This document shows positions 55,478 to 64,000 of a stretch of DNA of 64,000 nt, one piece after another. The stretch is taken from the NCBI GenBank assembly GCA_947494145.1, contig CANLTZ010000015.1, positions 56,013 through 120,012 of the forward strand, in the 5' to 3' direction. The notes beneath the pieces were generated by a model that saw nothing but the letters and a program-made list of their open reading frames with translations, was not told where the DNA came from and made no database searches. This DNA comes from an uncultured Jannaschia sp. Lineage in GTDB: Bacteria > Pseudomonadota > Alphaproteobacteria > Rhodobacterales > Rhodobacteraceae. How positions within the stretch are numbered: the stretch's first letter is position 1; each line of letters begins with the position of its first letter. A program made the position numbers and the translations under genes.

Positions 55478-55897
55478 TCAGAGTTCGGCCGCGTCCTCGG
55501 CTTCGAGCCGTGCGCGATCTGTCGCACCCTTGGCGTCTACGTCACGCTCGACGAACTCGATGATCGCCATCGGCGCCATATCGCCATAGCGGAAGCCCGC
55601 CTTCAGGACGCGGACATAGCCGCCGTTGCGGTCCTTGTAGCGCGGCCCAAGCACATCCAGCAGCTTCGCGACATGGGCATCGTCTTTCAGACGTGCAGCC
55701 AATTGGCGGCGGGCGTGCAAATCGCCGCGGCGGGCCATGGTCACCATCTTCTCAACGATGGGGCGCAATTCCTTGGCCTTGGGCAAGGTCGTCTTGATCT
55801 GTTCATGCTCGATGAGCGAGCCCGCCATATTGGCGAACATCGCCTTGCGATGTTCGTGGGTCCGGTTCAGGCGGCGGTATCCGCGGGCGTGACGCAT
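55478..55897 (-). CDS. rplQ: 50S ribosomal protein L17
   Basis: The 139-residue protein begins with the L17 signature [20 protein letters not shown] and has [20 protein letters not shown]. Its acidic C-terminal tail is typical of alphaproteobacteria. Last gene of the alpha operon, 133 bases after rpoA, with two hairpins in between. Confidence 0.98.
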   Translation of the reverse strand: MRHARGYRRLNRTHEHRKAMFANMAGSLIEHEQIKTTLPKAKELRPIVEKMVTMARRGDLHARRQLAARLKDDAHVAKLLDVLGPRYKDRNGGYVRVLKAGFRYGDMAPMAIIEFVERDVDAKGATDRARLEAEDAAEL

Positions 55898-55932
55898 GGG
55901 TCTATCTCCGTAATCTCTTTATGCTTTGTCCG

Positions 55933-56024
55933 GGGTCCCATGCGTGGCGGGACCCTCACCTTGGGGCGTTGAGCCCAGACATTCCCCGCCATTGCGAGCA
56001 TTAAGCGCCCCCCCTTTCGGGGGC
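55933..56024 (-). promoter_or_regulatory. Two hairpins in the rpoA-rplQ gap
   Basis: One stem (GCCCCC-GAAA-GGGGG type, 56007-56024) sits just after the rpoA stop. Another (GGGTCCC/GGGACCC, 55933-55955) lies nearer rplQ. Neither has a T run on the minus strand, so they are more likely processing or stability elements than terminators. Confidence 0.5.
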
Positions 56025-56030
56025 TACGCC

Positions 56031-57047
56031 TCAGAATTCGTTCTCGAACTTCTTGGCCAGATCCTCGATGTTTTCCGGTGGCCAGTCGACGATATCCATG
56101 CCCAGATGCAGACCCATCCCCGACAGCACTTCCTTGATCTCGTTGAGAGACTTGCGGCCGAAGTTCGGCGTACGCAGCATCTCAGCCTCGGTCTTCTGGA
56201 TCAGGTCGCCAATATAGACAATATTATCATTTTTCAGGCAGTTAGCCGACCGGACAGACAGTTCCAGCTCATCAACCTTCTTCAGCAGAAGCGGGTTGAA
56301 TTCCAGATCGTCATCGGCGCTCGCATCGCGGGCCGCTTCGGGTTCGTCGAAGTTGACGAAAATCTGCAACTGGTCCTGCAGGATGCGGGCGGCATAGGCG
56401 ACCGCATCGTCGGGCGCCAGTGAACCGTCGGTTTCCAGCTTCAGCGTCAGCTTGTCGTAGTCCAGAACCTGGCCTTCGCGGGTGGGCTGCACCTCGTAGG
56501 AGACCTTCTTGACCGGCGAATAGATCGCATCGATCGGGATCAGGCCGATGGGCGCGTCTTCGGGCTTGTTCTTGTCTGCGGAAACGTAGCCCTTCCCGGT
56601 ATTCACCGTCAGTTCCATGAACAGATCGGCGCCGTCATCGAGGTGGCAAATCACGTGGTCGCGGTTCAGAACTTCGATCCCGCTGGATTCGCTGATATCA
56701 CCCGCGGTCACGACCATGGGCCCGGTGGCCTGGATGGACAGGCGCTTGGGTCCTTCCACTTCCATCTTCAGGCTCACGCCCTTGAGGTTCAGGATGATAT
56801 CCGTGACATCCTCTCGCACGCCCGAAACCGAGCTGAACTCATGCAGGACGTTATCGATCTGAACACTGGTGATGGCCGCGCCTTGCAGCGACGACATCAG
56901 CACGCGGCGCAGTGCATTACCAAGCGTCAAGCCGAAGCCACGCTCCAACGGCTCGGCCACGACGGTGGCCTGCCGCGCGGGGTTATTCCCCGGGCGCACA
57001 TCAAGCTGCGCGGGTTTAATCAGCTCTTGCCAATTCTTATGGATCAT
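56031..57047 (-). CDS. rpoA: DNA-directed RNA polymerase subunit alpha
   Basis: The 338-residue protein has the N-terminal dimerisation domain ([40 protein letters not shown]) and the C-terminal alphaCTD ([40 protein letters not shown]). Normal length. Between rpsK and rplQ in the alpha operon. Confidence 0.99.
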   Translation of the reverse strand: MIHKNWQELIKPAQLDVRPGNNPARQATVVAEPLERGFGLTLGNALRRVLMSSLQGAAITSVQIDNVLHEFSSVSGVREDVTDIILNLKGVSLKMEVEGPKRLSIQATGPMVVTAGDISESSGIEVLNRDHVICHLDDGADLFMELTVNTGKGYVSADKNKPEDAPIGLIPIDAIYSPVKKVSYEVQPTREGQVLDYDKLTLKLETDGSLAPDDAVAYAARILQDQLQIFVNFDEPEAARDASADDDLEFNPLLLKKVDELELSVRSANCLKNDNIVYIGDLIQKTEAEMLRTPNFGRKSLNEIKEVLSGMGLHLGMDIVDWPPENIEDLAKKFENEF

Positions 57048-57163
57048 GGGCCCTGTCCCTCCATTCTCGTCCGGCCCCGGGGCGGTTGGGCGGACACTCG
57101 AGGTTAAAACGGCGTGGGCTGGGGCCGCATGTCACGGCCCCAAACCTAAAAACAGTATCGGGA

Positions 57164-57556
57164 TCAGACCCGGCGGCGCTTCGGCGGGCGGCAGCCGTTA
57201 TGCGCAATGGGGGTCACGTCGCGGATCGCGGTGATTTGAAGGCCGACGGCAGCCAGCGCGCGAAGCGCACTTTCACGGCCCGAACCGGGGCCCTGCACTT
57301 CGACCTCCAGCGTCTTCATCCCGTGTTCCTGAGCCTTCTTGCCGGCATCTTCAGCGGCCATCTGGGCGGCGTAAGGCGTCGACTTGCGCGACCCCTTGAA
57401 GCCCATGGTCCCGGCTGACGACCATGAAATGGCGTTGCCCTGCACGTCGGAGATCAGGATTTTGGTGTTGTTGAACGACGAATTCACATGCGCCACACCG
57501 GCGGCGATGTTCTTTCGTTCCTTGCGCTTGGGGGCGCGGCGAGTGTCACGAGCCAT
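57164..57556 (-). CDS. rpsK: 30S ribosomal protein S11
   Basis: A 130-residue S11 with [40 protein letters not shown] and the C-terminal [19 protein letters not shown]. It starts 12 bases after rpsM on the minus strand. Confidence 0.99.
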   Translation of the reverse strand: MARDTRRAPKRKERKNIAAGVAHVNSSFNNTKILISDVQGNAISWSSAGTMGFKGSRKSTPYAAQMAAEDAGKKAQEHGMKTLEVEVQGPGSGRESALRALAAVGLQITAIRDVTPIAHNGCRPPKRRRV

Positions 57557-57568
57557 GGATGCGCCTCC

Positions 57569-57937
57569 TTATTTCTTCTTGCCGGCAATGGCCTTCGCGG
57601 GGCCTTTGCGCGTGCGGGCATTGGTGTGGGTCCGCTGACCGCGCACCGGAAGGTTCCGGCGATGGCGCAGGCCGCGGTAGCAGCCCAGATCCATCAGGCG
57701 CTTCACGTTCATCTGCGTCTCGCGGCGCAGGTCGCCTTCGACCGTCAGGTTGCCGTCGATATATTCACGAACCGACAGGACTTCGGCATCCGACAGTTCA
57801 TTAACGCGGCGTGCGGCGTCGATACCGACCGCTTCGCAGATTTCCTTGGCCTTGGATGGGCCGATTCCCGTAATATATGTCAACGCGATTGGAACGCGCT
57901 TCCCCGTCGGGATGTTGACGCCAGCGATACGAGCCAA
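57569..57937 (-). CDS. rpsM: 30S ribosomal protein S13
   Basis: A 122-residue S13 starting [20 protein letters not shown], with [24 protein letters not shown] C-terminus ([17 protein letters not shown]). It opens the rpsM-rpsK-rpoA-rplQ run and is separated from adk by a NADAR gene. Confidence 0.99.
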   Translation of the reverse strand: MARIAGVNIPTGKRVPIALTYITGIGPSKAKEICEAVGIDAARRVNELSDAEVLSVREYIDGNLTVEGDLRRETQMNVKRLMDLGCYRGLRHRRNLPVRGQRTHTNARTRKGPAKAIAGKKK

Positions 57938-58089
57938 ATGAGACTTCCTTCTCGTGTTGCGGTTCCGTAGTTCCAGAACCTTTTTTCACAACCCCCGGCG
58001 CCCCCATGGGCCGGGCAGAAACAGACAACCGGAAATCATGCGATTCCCGGCGGAGACTGCGACTTAGGGGGTTGACGGGGTGGGGTCAA

Positions 58090-58103
58090 GGGCCCGCGGG
58101 CCC
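58090..58103. terminator. GC palindrome after the NADAR gene
   Basis: A perfect 14-base palindrome (GGGCCCGCGGGCCC) lies five bases after the NADAR stop on the minus strand. No T run is present; terminator or pausing role is tentative. Confidence 0.35.
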
Positions 58104-58107
58104 CGTG

Positions 58108-58551
58108 TCAAGACATTTCTCGGCGCAGCTCTGATCGGACCTGCATCAGGATCTCTCCGAGGCGGTTTAGACCCTGCCCGTCAGGCCCACAGCCCCAATA
58201 AGCATCCATCGGCGCGTTCTCGACGATGCGTTCGTCGCCGGTGCTCAGAAGCAAGGTGCGGGGCGCGGGATGGGTGGCGAATTTCCGGCGCACCAAGTCG
58301 TGCATGACCCCATCCTTGACCGCGTCCCAATCCGGCCGGATCGCCACATCCCGACTCATACCCAGTGCCTTCGCCGCTTTCGGCTTTGATGCGCGTCGGA
58401 TGCGGTCGCGATGGGCGGCATCGGTGAACTTCGCGGCCTGAAAGGCGTGTTCCACACTTCGCCACCAAAGACCTTCCACCTCCACCCCGAATGGCGCGAA
58501 GTTTGAGAACTCCGCATAGGGGTCGGTCTGTGCGTAGAACCAGATCGTCAC
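58108..58551 (-). CDS. NADAR-family protein (YbiA-like N-glycosidase)
   Basis: The 147-residue protein shows the NADAR pattern: IWFYAQTDPYAEFSNFAPFG, WRSVEHAFQAAKF, KALGMSRDVAIRPDWDAVKD, and the C-terminal APMDAYWGCGPDGQGLNRLG. NADAR enzymes cleave N-glycosidic bonds, of riboflavin intermediates (YbiA) or ADP-ribosylated guanine in DNA. It begins 9 bases after adk, inside the ribosomal operon, which is an unusual place. Confidence 0.92.
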   Translation of the reverse strand: MTIWFYAQTDPYAEFSNFAPFGVEVEGLWWRSVEHAFQAAKFTDAAHRDRIRRASKPKAAKALGMSRDVAIRPDWDAVKDGVMHDLVRRKFATHPAPRTLLLSTGDERIVENAPMDAYWGCGPDGQGLNRLGEILMQVRSELRREMS

Positions 58552-58560
58552 GTGCGGCCG

Positions 58561-59202
58561 TCAGGCCAAGGCGTCCGACACCGCCCCGGCGACCTCATCG
58601 ATTTCGCCCAGGCCATTGATGGATCGTAGATCACCCTTGGCATAATAATAGCCGATCAGCGGCGACGTCTTCTTGTAGTATTCCATCAGCCGCGTGCGCA
58701 GGCTCTCGGCGTTGTCGTCGGCCCGGCGCTTGAATTCGGTTCCCCCGCAATTGGAGCACTTGCCGTCTGCAGGGATGGGTTTGGTGATGTCGTTATAGAC
58801 TTCGCCGCACATCCCGCAGGTGGATCGGGCCGTGATCCGCTCGACCAGGGCGTCGTCATCCACCCGCATCTCGACCACTGCATCCAGTGCTGCACCATGC
58901 CTATCTAAAAGCGCGCCCAATGCGTCCGCCTGACCAAGCGTCCTTGGGAAGCCGTCGAAGATGAAGCCGCCTGCATGGTCGCCCTGCAGACGTTCCTCGA
59001 TCAAGCCGATGACGATCTCGTCGGTCACAAGTTCGCCCGCATCCATGATGGCTGCGACCTTGTTCCCCATTTCGGTGCCCGAAGACCGCGCCTCCCGCAG
59101 CATGTCCCCGGTGCTGAGCTGGATCATCCCCCGCTCCTCCACGAGACGCCGCGCCTGGGTTCCCTTCCCCGCGCCCGGCGGCCCCAAAAGGATGATGTTC
59201 AT
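58561..59202 (-). CDS. adk: Adenylate kinase
   Basis: Adk converts ATP and AMP to two ADP. The 213-residue long-form enzyme has P-loop [17 protein letters not shown], the AMP site [22 protein letters not shown], and a LID with four Cys ([10 protein letters not shown] and CSNCGGTEF) that should bind zinc. The start overlaps the secY stop by four bases. Confidence 0.98.
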   Translation of the reverse strand: MNIILLGPPGAGKGTQARRLVEERGMIQLSTGDMLREARSSGTEMGNKVAAIMDAGELVTDEIVIGLIEERLQGDHAGGFIFDGFPRTLGQADALGALLDRHGAALDAVVEMRVDDDALVERITARSTCGMCGEVYNDITKPIPADGKCSNCGGTEFKRRADDNAESLRTRLMEYYKKTSPLIGYYYAKGDLRSINGLGEIDEVAGAVSDALA

Positions 59203-60557
59203 CTACGTGCAGTCCCTTTCTTACGCCCACGGTTCTTGCCGCGCAGTTGGCTCTTTTCGATCAGGCCCTCATATTGGTGGGCCAGCAGATGAGACTGCAC
59301 TTGCTGGATTGTGTCCATCCCGACCGACACGATGATCAGGATCGAGGTGCCACCGAAATAGGCCGTAATCGTCAGCTCATGCCGGATCATTTCCGGAATG
59401 AGGCAGACCAAAGCCAGATAGCCTGCACCCAGCACCAGGATACGATTGGTAACGTATTCAAGGTATTCCGCCGTGCGTTTGCCCGGGCGAATTCCAGGGA
59501 TGAAGCCGTTCTGGTTCTTCAGATTGTCGGCGACATCATCTGGCTTGAACGACACGTTGAACGTATAGAAATACGTGAAGAAGATGATCATGCCCGCGAA
59601 GAACAGCAGATAAAGCGGCTGCCCTGGCCCGAAATAGGCCAGAAGGGTCGACATGATCGGACCTGTTTCCTGACCCGAGAAGGTGCTGACCGTCGTCGGC
59701 AGCAACAACAGCGACGACGCGAAGATCGCTGGGATGACGCCTGCCGGGTTCACCTTGATGGGCAGGTGGCTCGACCCGCCATCATAGACCTTCATCCCCA
59801 CCTGCCGGCGTGGGTACTGAATGTGGATCTTGCGCAAACTGCGCTCCATGAAGACCACGAAGACCAGCGTAACCAACAGCATCAGGACCACACCCAGAAT
59901 GGAGGCGGTCGACAGCGCGCCGGTGCGGCCCTGCTCGAAGAACTGGGCCAGGGCGGCGGGCAGTTCGGCCACGATGCCCACGAAGATGATCAGCGAGATG
60001 CCGTTGCCAATGCCGCGCGCGGTGATCTGCTCACCCAGCCACATCAGGAACATGGTGCCGCCCACCAGCGTGATCACGCAGGCCGCACGGAAGAACCAGC
60101 CGGGATCGGTCACCAAACCGCCCGCCTCCAGCGACACGGCCAAGCCATAGGCCTGCAACGTGGCCAGCGCCACGGTGCCATAGCGGGTATATTGGTTGAT
60201 CTTCTTGCGGCCCTGCTCCCCATCCTTCTTGAGCTGCTCTAGCTGGGGGACCATCGCCGTCATCAGCTGGACGATGATCGAGGCCGAAATATAGGGCATG
60301 ATGCCCAGGGCAAAGACGCCCATCCGACCAATCGCGCCGCCGGTAAACAGGTTCAGCACGCCGCCGATGCCCTGGCTCGCCTGTTCGACGAATTGGCGCA
60401 GCTCCGCGGCATCAATGCCGGGAACGGGGATGTAGGTGCCGAAGCGATAGATGATCAGCAGGCCGATCGTGAACAGGATGCGCTGGCGAAGCTCTTTGGC
60501 TTTGCCGAAGGCGCCCCAGCTCATGTTCGCGGCCATCTGCTCTGCAGCCGATGCCAT
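59199..60557 (-). CDS. secY: Protein translocase subunit SecY
   Basis: The 452-residue channel protein of the Sec translocon has ten membrane helices and the signatures [40 protein letters not shown] and [19 protein letters not shown]. The end overlaps adk. It lies about 110 bases after rplO, with a perfect 10-base hairpin (60580-60589 with 60604-60613) in the gap. Confidence 0.98.
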   Translation of the reverse strand: MASAAEQMAANMSWGAFGKAKELRQRILFTIGLLIIYRFGTYIPVPGIDAAELRQFVEQASQGIGGVLNLFTGGAIGRMGVFALGIMPYISASIIVQLMTAMVPQLEQLKKDGEQGRKKINQYTRYGTVALATLQAYGLAVSLEAGGLVTDPGWFFRAACVITLVGGTMFLMWLGEQITARGIGNGISLIIFVGIVAELPAALAQFFEQGRTGALSTASILGVVLMLLVTLVFVVFMERSLRKIHIQYPRRQVGMKVYDGGSSHLPIKVNPAGVIPAIFASSLLLLPTTVSTFSGQETGPIMSTLLAYFGPGQPLYLLFFAGMIIFFTYFYTFNVSFKPDDVADNLKNQNGFIPGIRPGKRTAEYLEYVTNRILVLGAGYLALVCLIPEMIRHELTITAYFGGTSILIIVSVGMDTIQQVQSHLLAHQYEGLIEKSQLRGKNRGRKKGTARR

Positions 60558-60664
60558 GAGAGCCCCTCTATGACTGATAACGCCGCCTGCTCGGTTTCCC
60601 GGTCAGGCGGCGTCAGGAAAACTTGTCACGTGATGTAAGCGCCCTAAGGGCGGCTCACAACCGT

Positions 60665-61135
60665 CTATTCCGTCGAAGCCGCTGAAACCGTAACCGACCC
60701 GCCGGCCTTCTCGACCGCTTCCACCGCACCTTTGGAGGCACCTGTGACGGCGATCGAGGCCTTGGCAGTGATCTCACCCTTCCCCAGCACCCGCACCCCG
60801 TCGAGCTTACGGCGCACCAGGCCGCATTCGACCATGGCGTCTTCGGTGATGTTCGCCGCGTCCAGCTTGCCCGCGTCGATGAATTCCTGGATCTTGCCGA
60901 TATTCACCACGGCAAAGGATTTGCGGTTGGGCTTGTTGAAGCCACGCTTCGGCAGCCGCTGATAGAGCGGCATCTGCCCGCCCTCATAGCCCTTGATCGC
61001 CACGCCGGAGCGGGACTTCTGGCCCTTGATGCCACGCCCGCCGGTCTTGCCGATGCCCGAACCGGGGCCGCGGCCCACGCGTTTGGGCTTGTGCGTCGCG
61101 CCGGGATTGTCCCGGAGTTCGTTGAGTTTAACCAT
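60665..61135 (-). CDS. rplO: 50S ribosomal protein L15
   Basis: The 156-residue protein begins [20 protein letters not shown] and contains [20 protein letters not shown] and [20 protein letters not shown]. The ATG at 61135 follows TAAGGAGAAGCGAA. Upstream on the same strand one would expect rpmD and rpsE, but a DUF6891 gene is found instead. Confidence 0.98.
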   Translation of the reverse strand: MVKLNELRDNPGATHKPKRVGRGPGSGIGKTGGRGIKGQKSRSGVAIKGYEGGQMPLYQRLPKRGFNKPNRKSFAVVNIGKIQEFIDAGKLDAANITEDAMVECGLVRRKLDGVRVLGKGEITAKASIAVTGASKGAVEAVEKAGGSVTVSAASTE

Positions 61136-61260
61136 TTCGCTTCTCCTTAGCCGGAAACGTCCCCGAAGCGATGTGGGACGAACGCGGCATGTCTTGATTT
61201 TGGCTGTGCCAAGCGGCACCGCGCGGCTCTACACACCGATTGACACCGATGCAAGCCGGA

Positions 61261-61779
61261 TCAGGCGCGTTGCAGCCACTTTGCGGGCGCGCCCCAACGG
61301 CGCTTCCAATCCAAGTCGACCATCACGCACATGGACAATCTGCCGTTCCAATCGACCTTTAAACCTGCTGCTTCCATCTTTTCAGCGAGTATCCGACCAA
61401 TGGAAACGTGATCGTCCTTGGTGGCGTCGGGCTTCACCGATCCATCGCTGAAATTGAGCGTATGGCCGTCGATGGCACCTTCGGTCCCCTGCTTATGGAA
61501 GAAGGCATAGCCGCGCACCGTCCTCCCGTTGCCCTCCTCCAGCCGGACCTCATCCACCACTTCGTAGTTCCGGCAGCTCCCGCAGCAGGTGAAATTCTGG
61601 CGCACCACGATCCCGTGCTCGCTCAAAGCGGCGCATGCCGCATCGAGGCGGTCATTATCCGTCACCTCGGGCCACGTCGCTTGTTCCGCCCTTAGGGCAT
61701 GGAACTCCGCATCCACGATCCGGGCGGCTGTGGCCGGGTCGCCTCCGCAATCCTCACAGTCCTGGCGAACCACCTGCAC
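61261..61779 (-). CDS. DUF6891-type protein
   Basis: The 172-residue protein has Cys-rich segments: [20 protein letters not shown] near the start and [20 protein letters not shown] near 57, which could bind metal, and a C-terminal [21 protein letters not shown] recognise the second block from DUF6891 proteins; function unknown. It lies 125 bases upstream of rplO on the same strand. Confidence 0.65.
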   Translation of the reverse strand: MQVVRQDCEDCGGDPATAARIVDAEFHALRAEQATWPEVTDNDRLDAACAALSEHGIVVRQNFTCCGSCRNYEVVDEVRLEEGNGRTVRGYAFFHKQGTEGAIDGHTLNFSDGSVKPDATKDDHVSIGRILAEKMEAAGLKVDWNGRLSMCVMVDLDWKRRWGAPAKWLQRA

Positions 61780-61944
61780 GATGTCGTTCCGGTCCTTCTA
61801 GGCCGCTCGGACCATGTATCGCGCAGTGTTGTGGGCAATCGAAAACGTGTCGTCCATGATGTGCTGGGCCCCGGTTTTGTATCTCACATTCGGCAATGAT
61901 CGGAGGTATCCCAGAGATGGCATTGCGGTTAGAGAATAGCACCC

Positions 61945-62736
61945 ATGAGCGGATATCGTGATAGTCAGTGCGGTGGGGTGCGGTCGACAATCCGCCTGGC
62001 CCTGCCCGATTGGGCAGCGAAGAACCGGCTGAATACGGCCCTGGCCGCCCTTATGGCTGCGTCCCTCGCCTGCCCCGCCGCCGCCAGCCCCTGCGCCACC
62101 GATGCCATGCTGGTTTTCGACGGCTCCGCCTCCATGTCGGAAATCGGCTTCGACATCCAAGACGCCACAAGGATCGAGGATGCCCGCATCGCCCTTGCCC
62201 GCGCGCTGCCGGATGTGGAGCGGGTGCGCCGAATCGGCCTTTTCACCTATGGACCCGGCGGCGCGGATGCCTGCTCGGGCCTTACGCTGAATTTCCCGCC
62301 CATGGCGCGTGCCGCCGACCGCGTCACGGCCGAAATCGAGGCGCTGCGCCCCGATGGCCTGACCCCGCTGGCCGCCGCAGTCGAGGCCGCGGCCAACCAA
62401 CTCGACTACCGCAACCGCGCCGCCATCGTCGTGCTGGTCACCGATGGAAACGAGACCTGCGGCGGCCGCCCCTGCGCGCTGTCCGACCGACTTGCCGCGC
62501 AGGCAGCCGACCTCACCGTCCATGTGATCGGCTTCAAAGCCCAAGGCGACTTCTTTTCCTGGGACAATCCCGAACAGACCTTCGGCGAAGACACCGTGGC
62601 GAAATGCTTGTCGGACCGCACCGGCGGGCTGTTCGTGTCCACCGATACCGTGGATGAGCTGACCGCCGCCCTGCGCAAAACCCTGGGCTGCGCGCTTATC
62701 GGCCATCTTGCCGCCCCGGGCCGCAACCCGGCATAG
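61945..62736 (+). CDS. Exported von Willebrand factor A domain protein
   Basis: The 263-residue protein contains a vWA domain with an intact MIDAS motif (AMLVFDGSASMSE, near residue 54, then TPLAAAVEAAANQL and VVLVTDGNETCGG). A signal peptide is seen (LNTALAALMAASLACPAAAS). The true start may be nearer the signal than the ATG at 61945, for example the GTG at 61978. Probably a periplasmic metal-dependent binding protein. The kinase gene follows after 8 bases. Confidence 0.82.
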   Translation: MSGYRDSQCGGVRSTIRLALPDWAAKNRLNTALAALMAASLACPAAASPCATDAMLVFDGSASMSEIGFDIQDATRIEDARIALARALPDVERVRRIGLFTYGPGGADACSGLTLNFPPMARAADRVTAEIEALRPDGLTPLAAAVEAAANQLDYRNRAAIVVLVTDGNETCGGRPCALSDRLAAQAADLTVHVIGFKAQGDFFSWDNPEQTFGEDTVAKCLSDRTGGLFVSTDTVDELTAALRKTLGCALIGHLAAPGRNPA

Positions 62737-62744
62737 TTGCGGGT

Positions 62745-63689
62745 ATGAGCGACATTCTCACCGTCACCGCGAACCCGGCCCTGGACCTCTCGACCGAGGC
62801 GCCCGCCGTCATTCCCGACCGAAAGCTGCGCTGCACCGCCCCCCTGATCCATCCGGGCGGCGGCGGCGTCAACATCTCCCGCGCGATCGCCAATCTGGGC
62901 GGGACAAGCCGCGCCTTGGTGGCCCATGGCGGCAGTACCGGACAGGAACTTATCCGCCTGATCCAGGACGAAGGCCTCACCGTCGATAGCCTGGGCGTCG
63001 ATCACCCCACGCGGCAATCCGTCAGCGTGTTGGACCACGCCACGGGGCTGCAATATCGCTTCATGATGCCGGGCCCCGATTGGACGGCAGGCGATGCCAG
63101 CCGCGCGCGCGACACGATCCTGTCCGCCGTGGCGCCCGGCGCGCTGGTCATCCCCTCGGGCTCCCTCCCGCCGGGGCTGTCGGTGGATTTCTTCCTGGAG
63201 CTCGCCCCTCAGATCGCCGCCACGGGCGGGCGGATGCTGATGGATACGTCCGGCCCCGCCCTGAACCGTGCGGCCGAGGCCCCGGCGGGCCTTTTCGTGC
63301 TGCGCATGGACACCGCCGAGGCCGAGGAACTGACGGGTAACCGCCTCACGGCGCTGTCGGACATGGCCGACCTGGCCACGTCGCTGCGCCTCTCTGGCGC
63401 CGCGCAGATCGTCATGGTCGCCGCTGGCGCCCAAGGCACGGTTATTTCCAGCCCGGACTGGTGCGGCCTGACCCGCCCGCCCGTGGTCGTTCCACGCTCA
63501 AAAATCGGGGCCGGAGACAGCTTCGTGGCTGCATTCGCCATGTCCGTGGCCCGCGGCGAAGACCCGGTGACGGCCTGCTGCTGGGGCACGGCGGCAGCGG
63601 CGTCCGCCGTGCAGGAGGAAGGGACGCGGCTGTGTCAGCGGCGCGATGTAGAGCGGTTCTTTCAAGAGGTGGAGCGGGTGGGGTTGTGA
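62745..63689 (+). CDS. PfkB-family hexose kinase (1-phosphofructokinase/PfkB type)
   Basis: The 314-residue kinase shows the LacC/FruK/PfkB N-terminus LTVTANPALDLSTEAPAVIP, GGGGVNISRAIANLGGTSRA, and the C-terminal KIGAGDSFVAAFAMSVARGE with the catalytic Asp. It could be 6-phosphofructokinase 2 or 1-phosphofructokinase. It lies just after the vWA gene and is probably cotranscribed. Confidence 0.9.
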   Translation: MSDILTVTANPALDLSTEAPAVIPDRKLRCTAPLIHPGGGGVNISRAIANLGGTSRALVAHGGSTGQELIRLIQDEGLTVDSLGVDHPTRQSVSVLDHATGLQYRFMMPGPDWTAGDASRARDTILSAVAPGALVIPSGSLPPGLSVDFFLELAPQIAATGGRMLMDTSGPALNRAAEAPAGLFVLRMDTAEAEELTGNRLTALSDMADLATSLRLSGAAQIVMVAAGAQGTVISSPDWCGLTRPPVVVPRSKIGAGDSFVAAFAMSVARGEDPVTACCWGTAAAASAVQEEGTRLCQRRDVERFFQEVERVGL

Positions 63690-64000
63690 TGCTGTCAATT
63701 TGCCCGAATGATCAAAACGACAAGCTCTCAGATAGATTCTCCGCTCCCTCCCCAGACTGGAATCAAGCCCAGCAGGGCGCCGGTTCATCGACGCCCCCCC
63801 CCGGCCCGGTGATGAACCGCCTTGCACGCAGAATGGCCAAGGCCTGCCTATTCCGGCTTCTTCGGCTCTGCCTTCACATCTTGCCAACTCAGTCGCGGCA
63901 GATTACCGGTAAACGCGAAACCGCCTTGAACCGCGCCGGGTTTGCCGGAGGCTGATTGATCTTAGTTACGCGGCTATGTCTGATCTATCCAGAGCTGCGT
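63690..64000. other. 3' end of window without a complete gene
   Basis: About 310 bases. No complete gene is supported. On the minus strand, frames ending at 63848 (tail with WQDVKAEPKKPE) and near 63967 (tail ALDRSDIAA) read like C-terminal fragments, but neither has a start within the window. Confidence 0.5.

Noticed and set aside
61798..62706. Minus-strand frame of 302 codons opposite the vWA gene
   Set aside because: The plus strand has a signal peptide and an intact MIDAS motif; the minus frame is Gly/Ala-rich without motifs.
1..64000. tRNA, rRNA, CRISPR array, intact transposon or prophage
   Set aside because: No T-loop-like GTTCRANNC blocks in a cloverleaf, spaced direct repeats, transposase or phage structural genes were recognised in the intergenic regions.

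Overview
The window looks like chromosomal DNA of a marine-type alphaproteobacterium of the Rhodobacteraceae (Roseobacter group). The reasons are a G+C content of roughly two thirds, the gene order secY-adk-rpsM-rpsK-rpoA-rplQ, a glyQ/DUF6446/glyS cluster, a folB-folP-glmM cluster, an aapJQMP amino-acid ABC operon, a phaR-phaP-phaC/phaZ polyhydroxybutyrate locus, and a SAM-II-type riboswitch leader on metZ. No rRNA, tRNA, CRISPR array, prophage or intact insertion sequence was seen.

Layout. 1-10 kb: a partial P-loop kinase, a SPOR/peptidoglycan-binding protein with a degenerate protease domain, both glycyl-tRNA synthetase subunits with an FkbM methyltransferase and a DUF6446 protein between them, and a PPDK-like PEP-utilising enzyme. 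10-20 kb: a SleB-type cell wall hydrolase, folB-folP-glmM, chrA with a rhodanese partner, folE2, a GNAT protein and metZ. folE2 and metZ both carry structured 5' leaders. 20-32 kb: a GST, then a bipartite membrane-stress-like cluster. The plus-strand arm is a 30-residue membrane peptide, XpaC, TelA, a DUF2927 lipoprotein, an SPFH-GYF protein and a double zinc-ribbon membrane protein. The converging minus-strand arm is two DUF4178 proteins, a small exported peptide, DUF350, a membrane spermidine-synthase-like protein and a CPT-like kinase. A PfkB kinase and dtd lie between the arms.

32-44 kb: a four-carbon sugar-acid kinase diverging from a class III aminotransferase, a secreted triple PPC-repeat protein, the PHB locus with TGC-rich candidate PhaR operators, wrbA, and small proteins. 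44-55 kb: the aap operon, then rarA-crcB-rluC-HAD-atp12 as a compact operon, then a luxR-luxI quorum-sensing pair. 55-61 kb: the ribosomal alpha/spc region, interrupted by a NADAR gene between rpsM and adk, and with non-ribosomal genes (DUF6891, vWA, PfkB) where rpmD/rpsE would normally follow upstream of rplO.

The most interesting points are the PspA-less TelA/XpaC/SPFH plus spermidine-synthase/DUF350/DUF4178 cluster, the SAM-II leader with a tiny ORF overlapping the metZ start, a candidate THF-type folate riboswitch hairpin before folE2, an atypical low-G+C insertion inside glyS, and a protease-like domain lacking its catalytic His and Ser. Family names were assigned by eye from motifs; no database search was possible.
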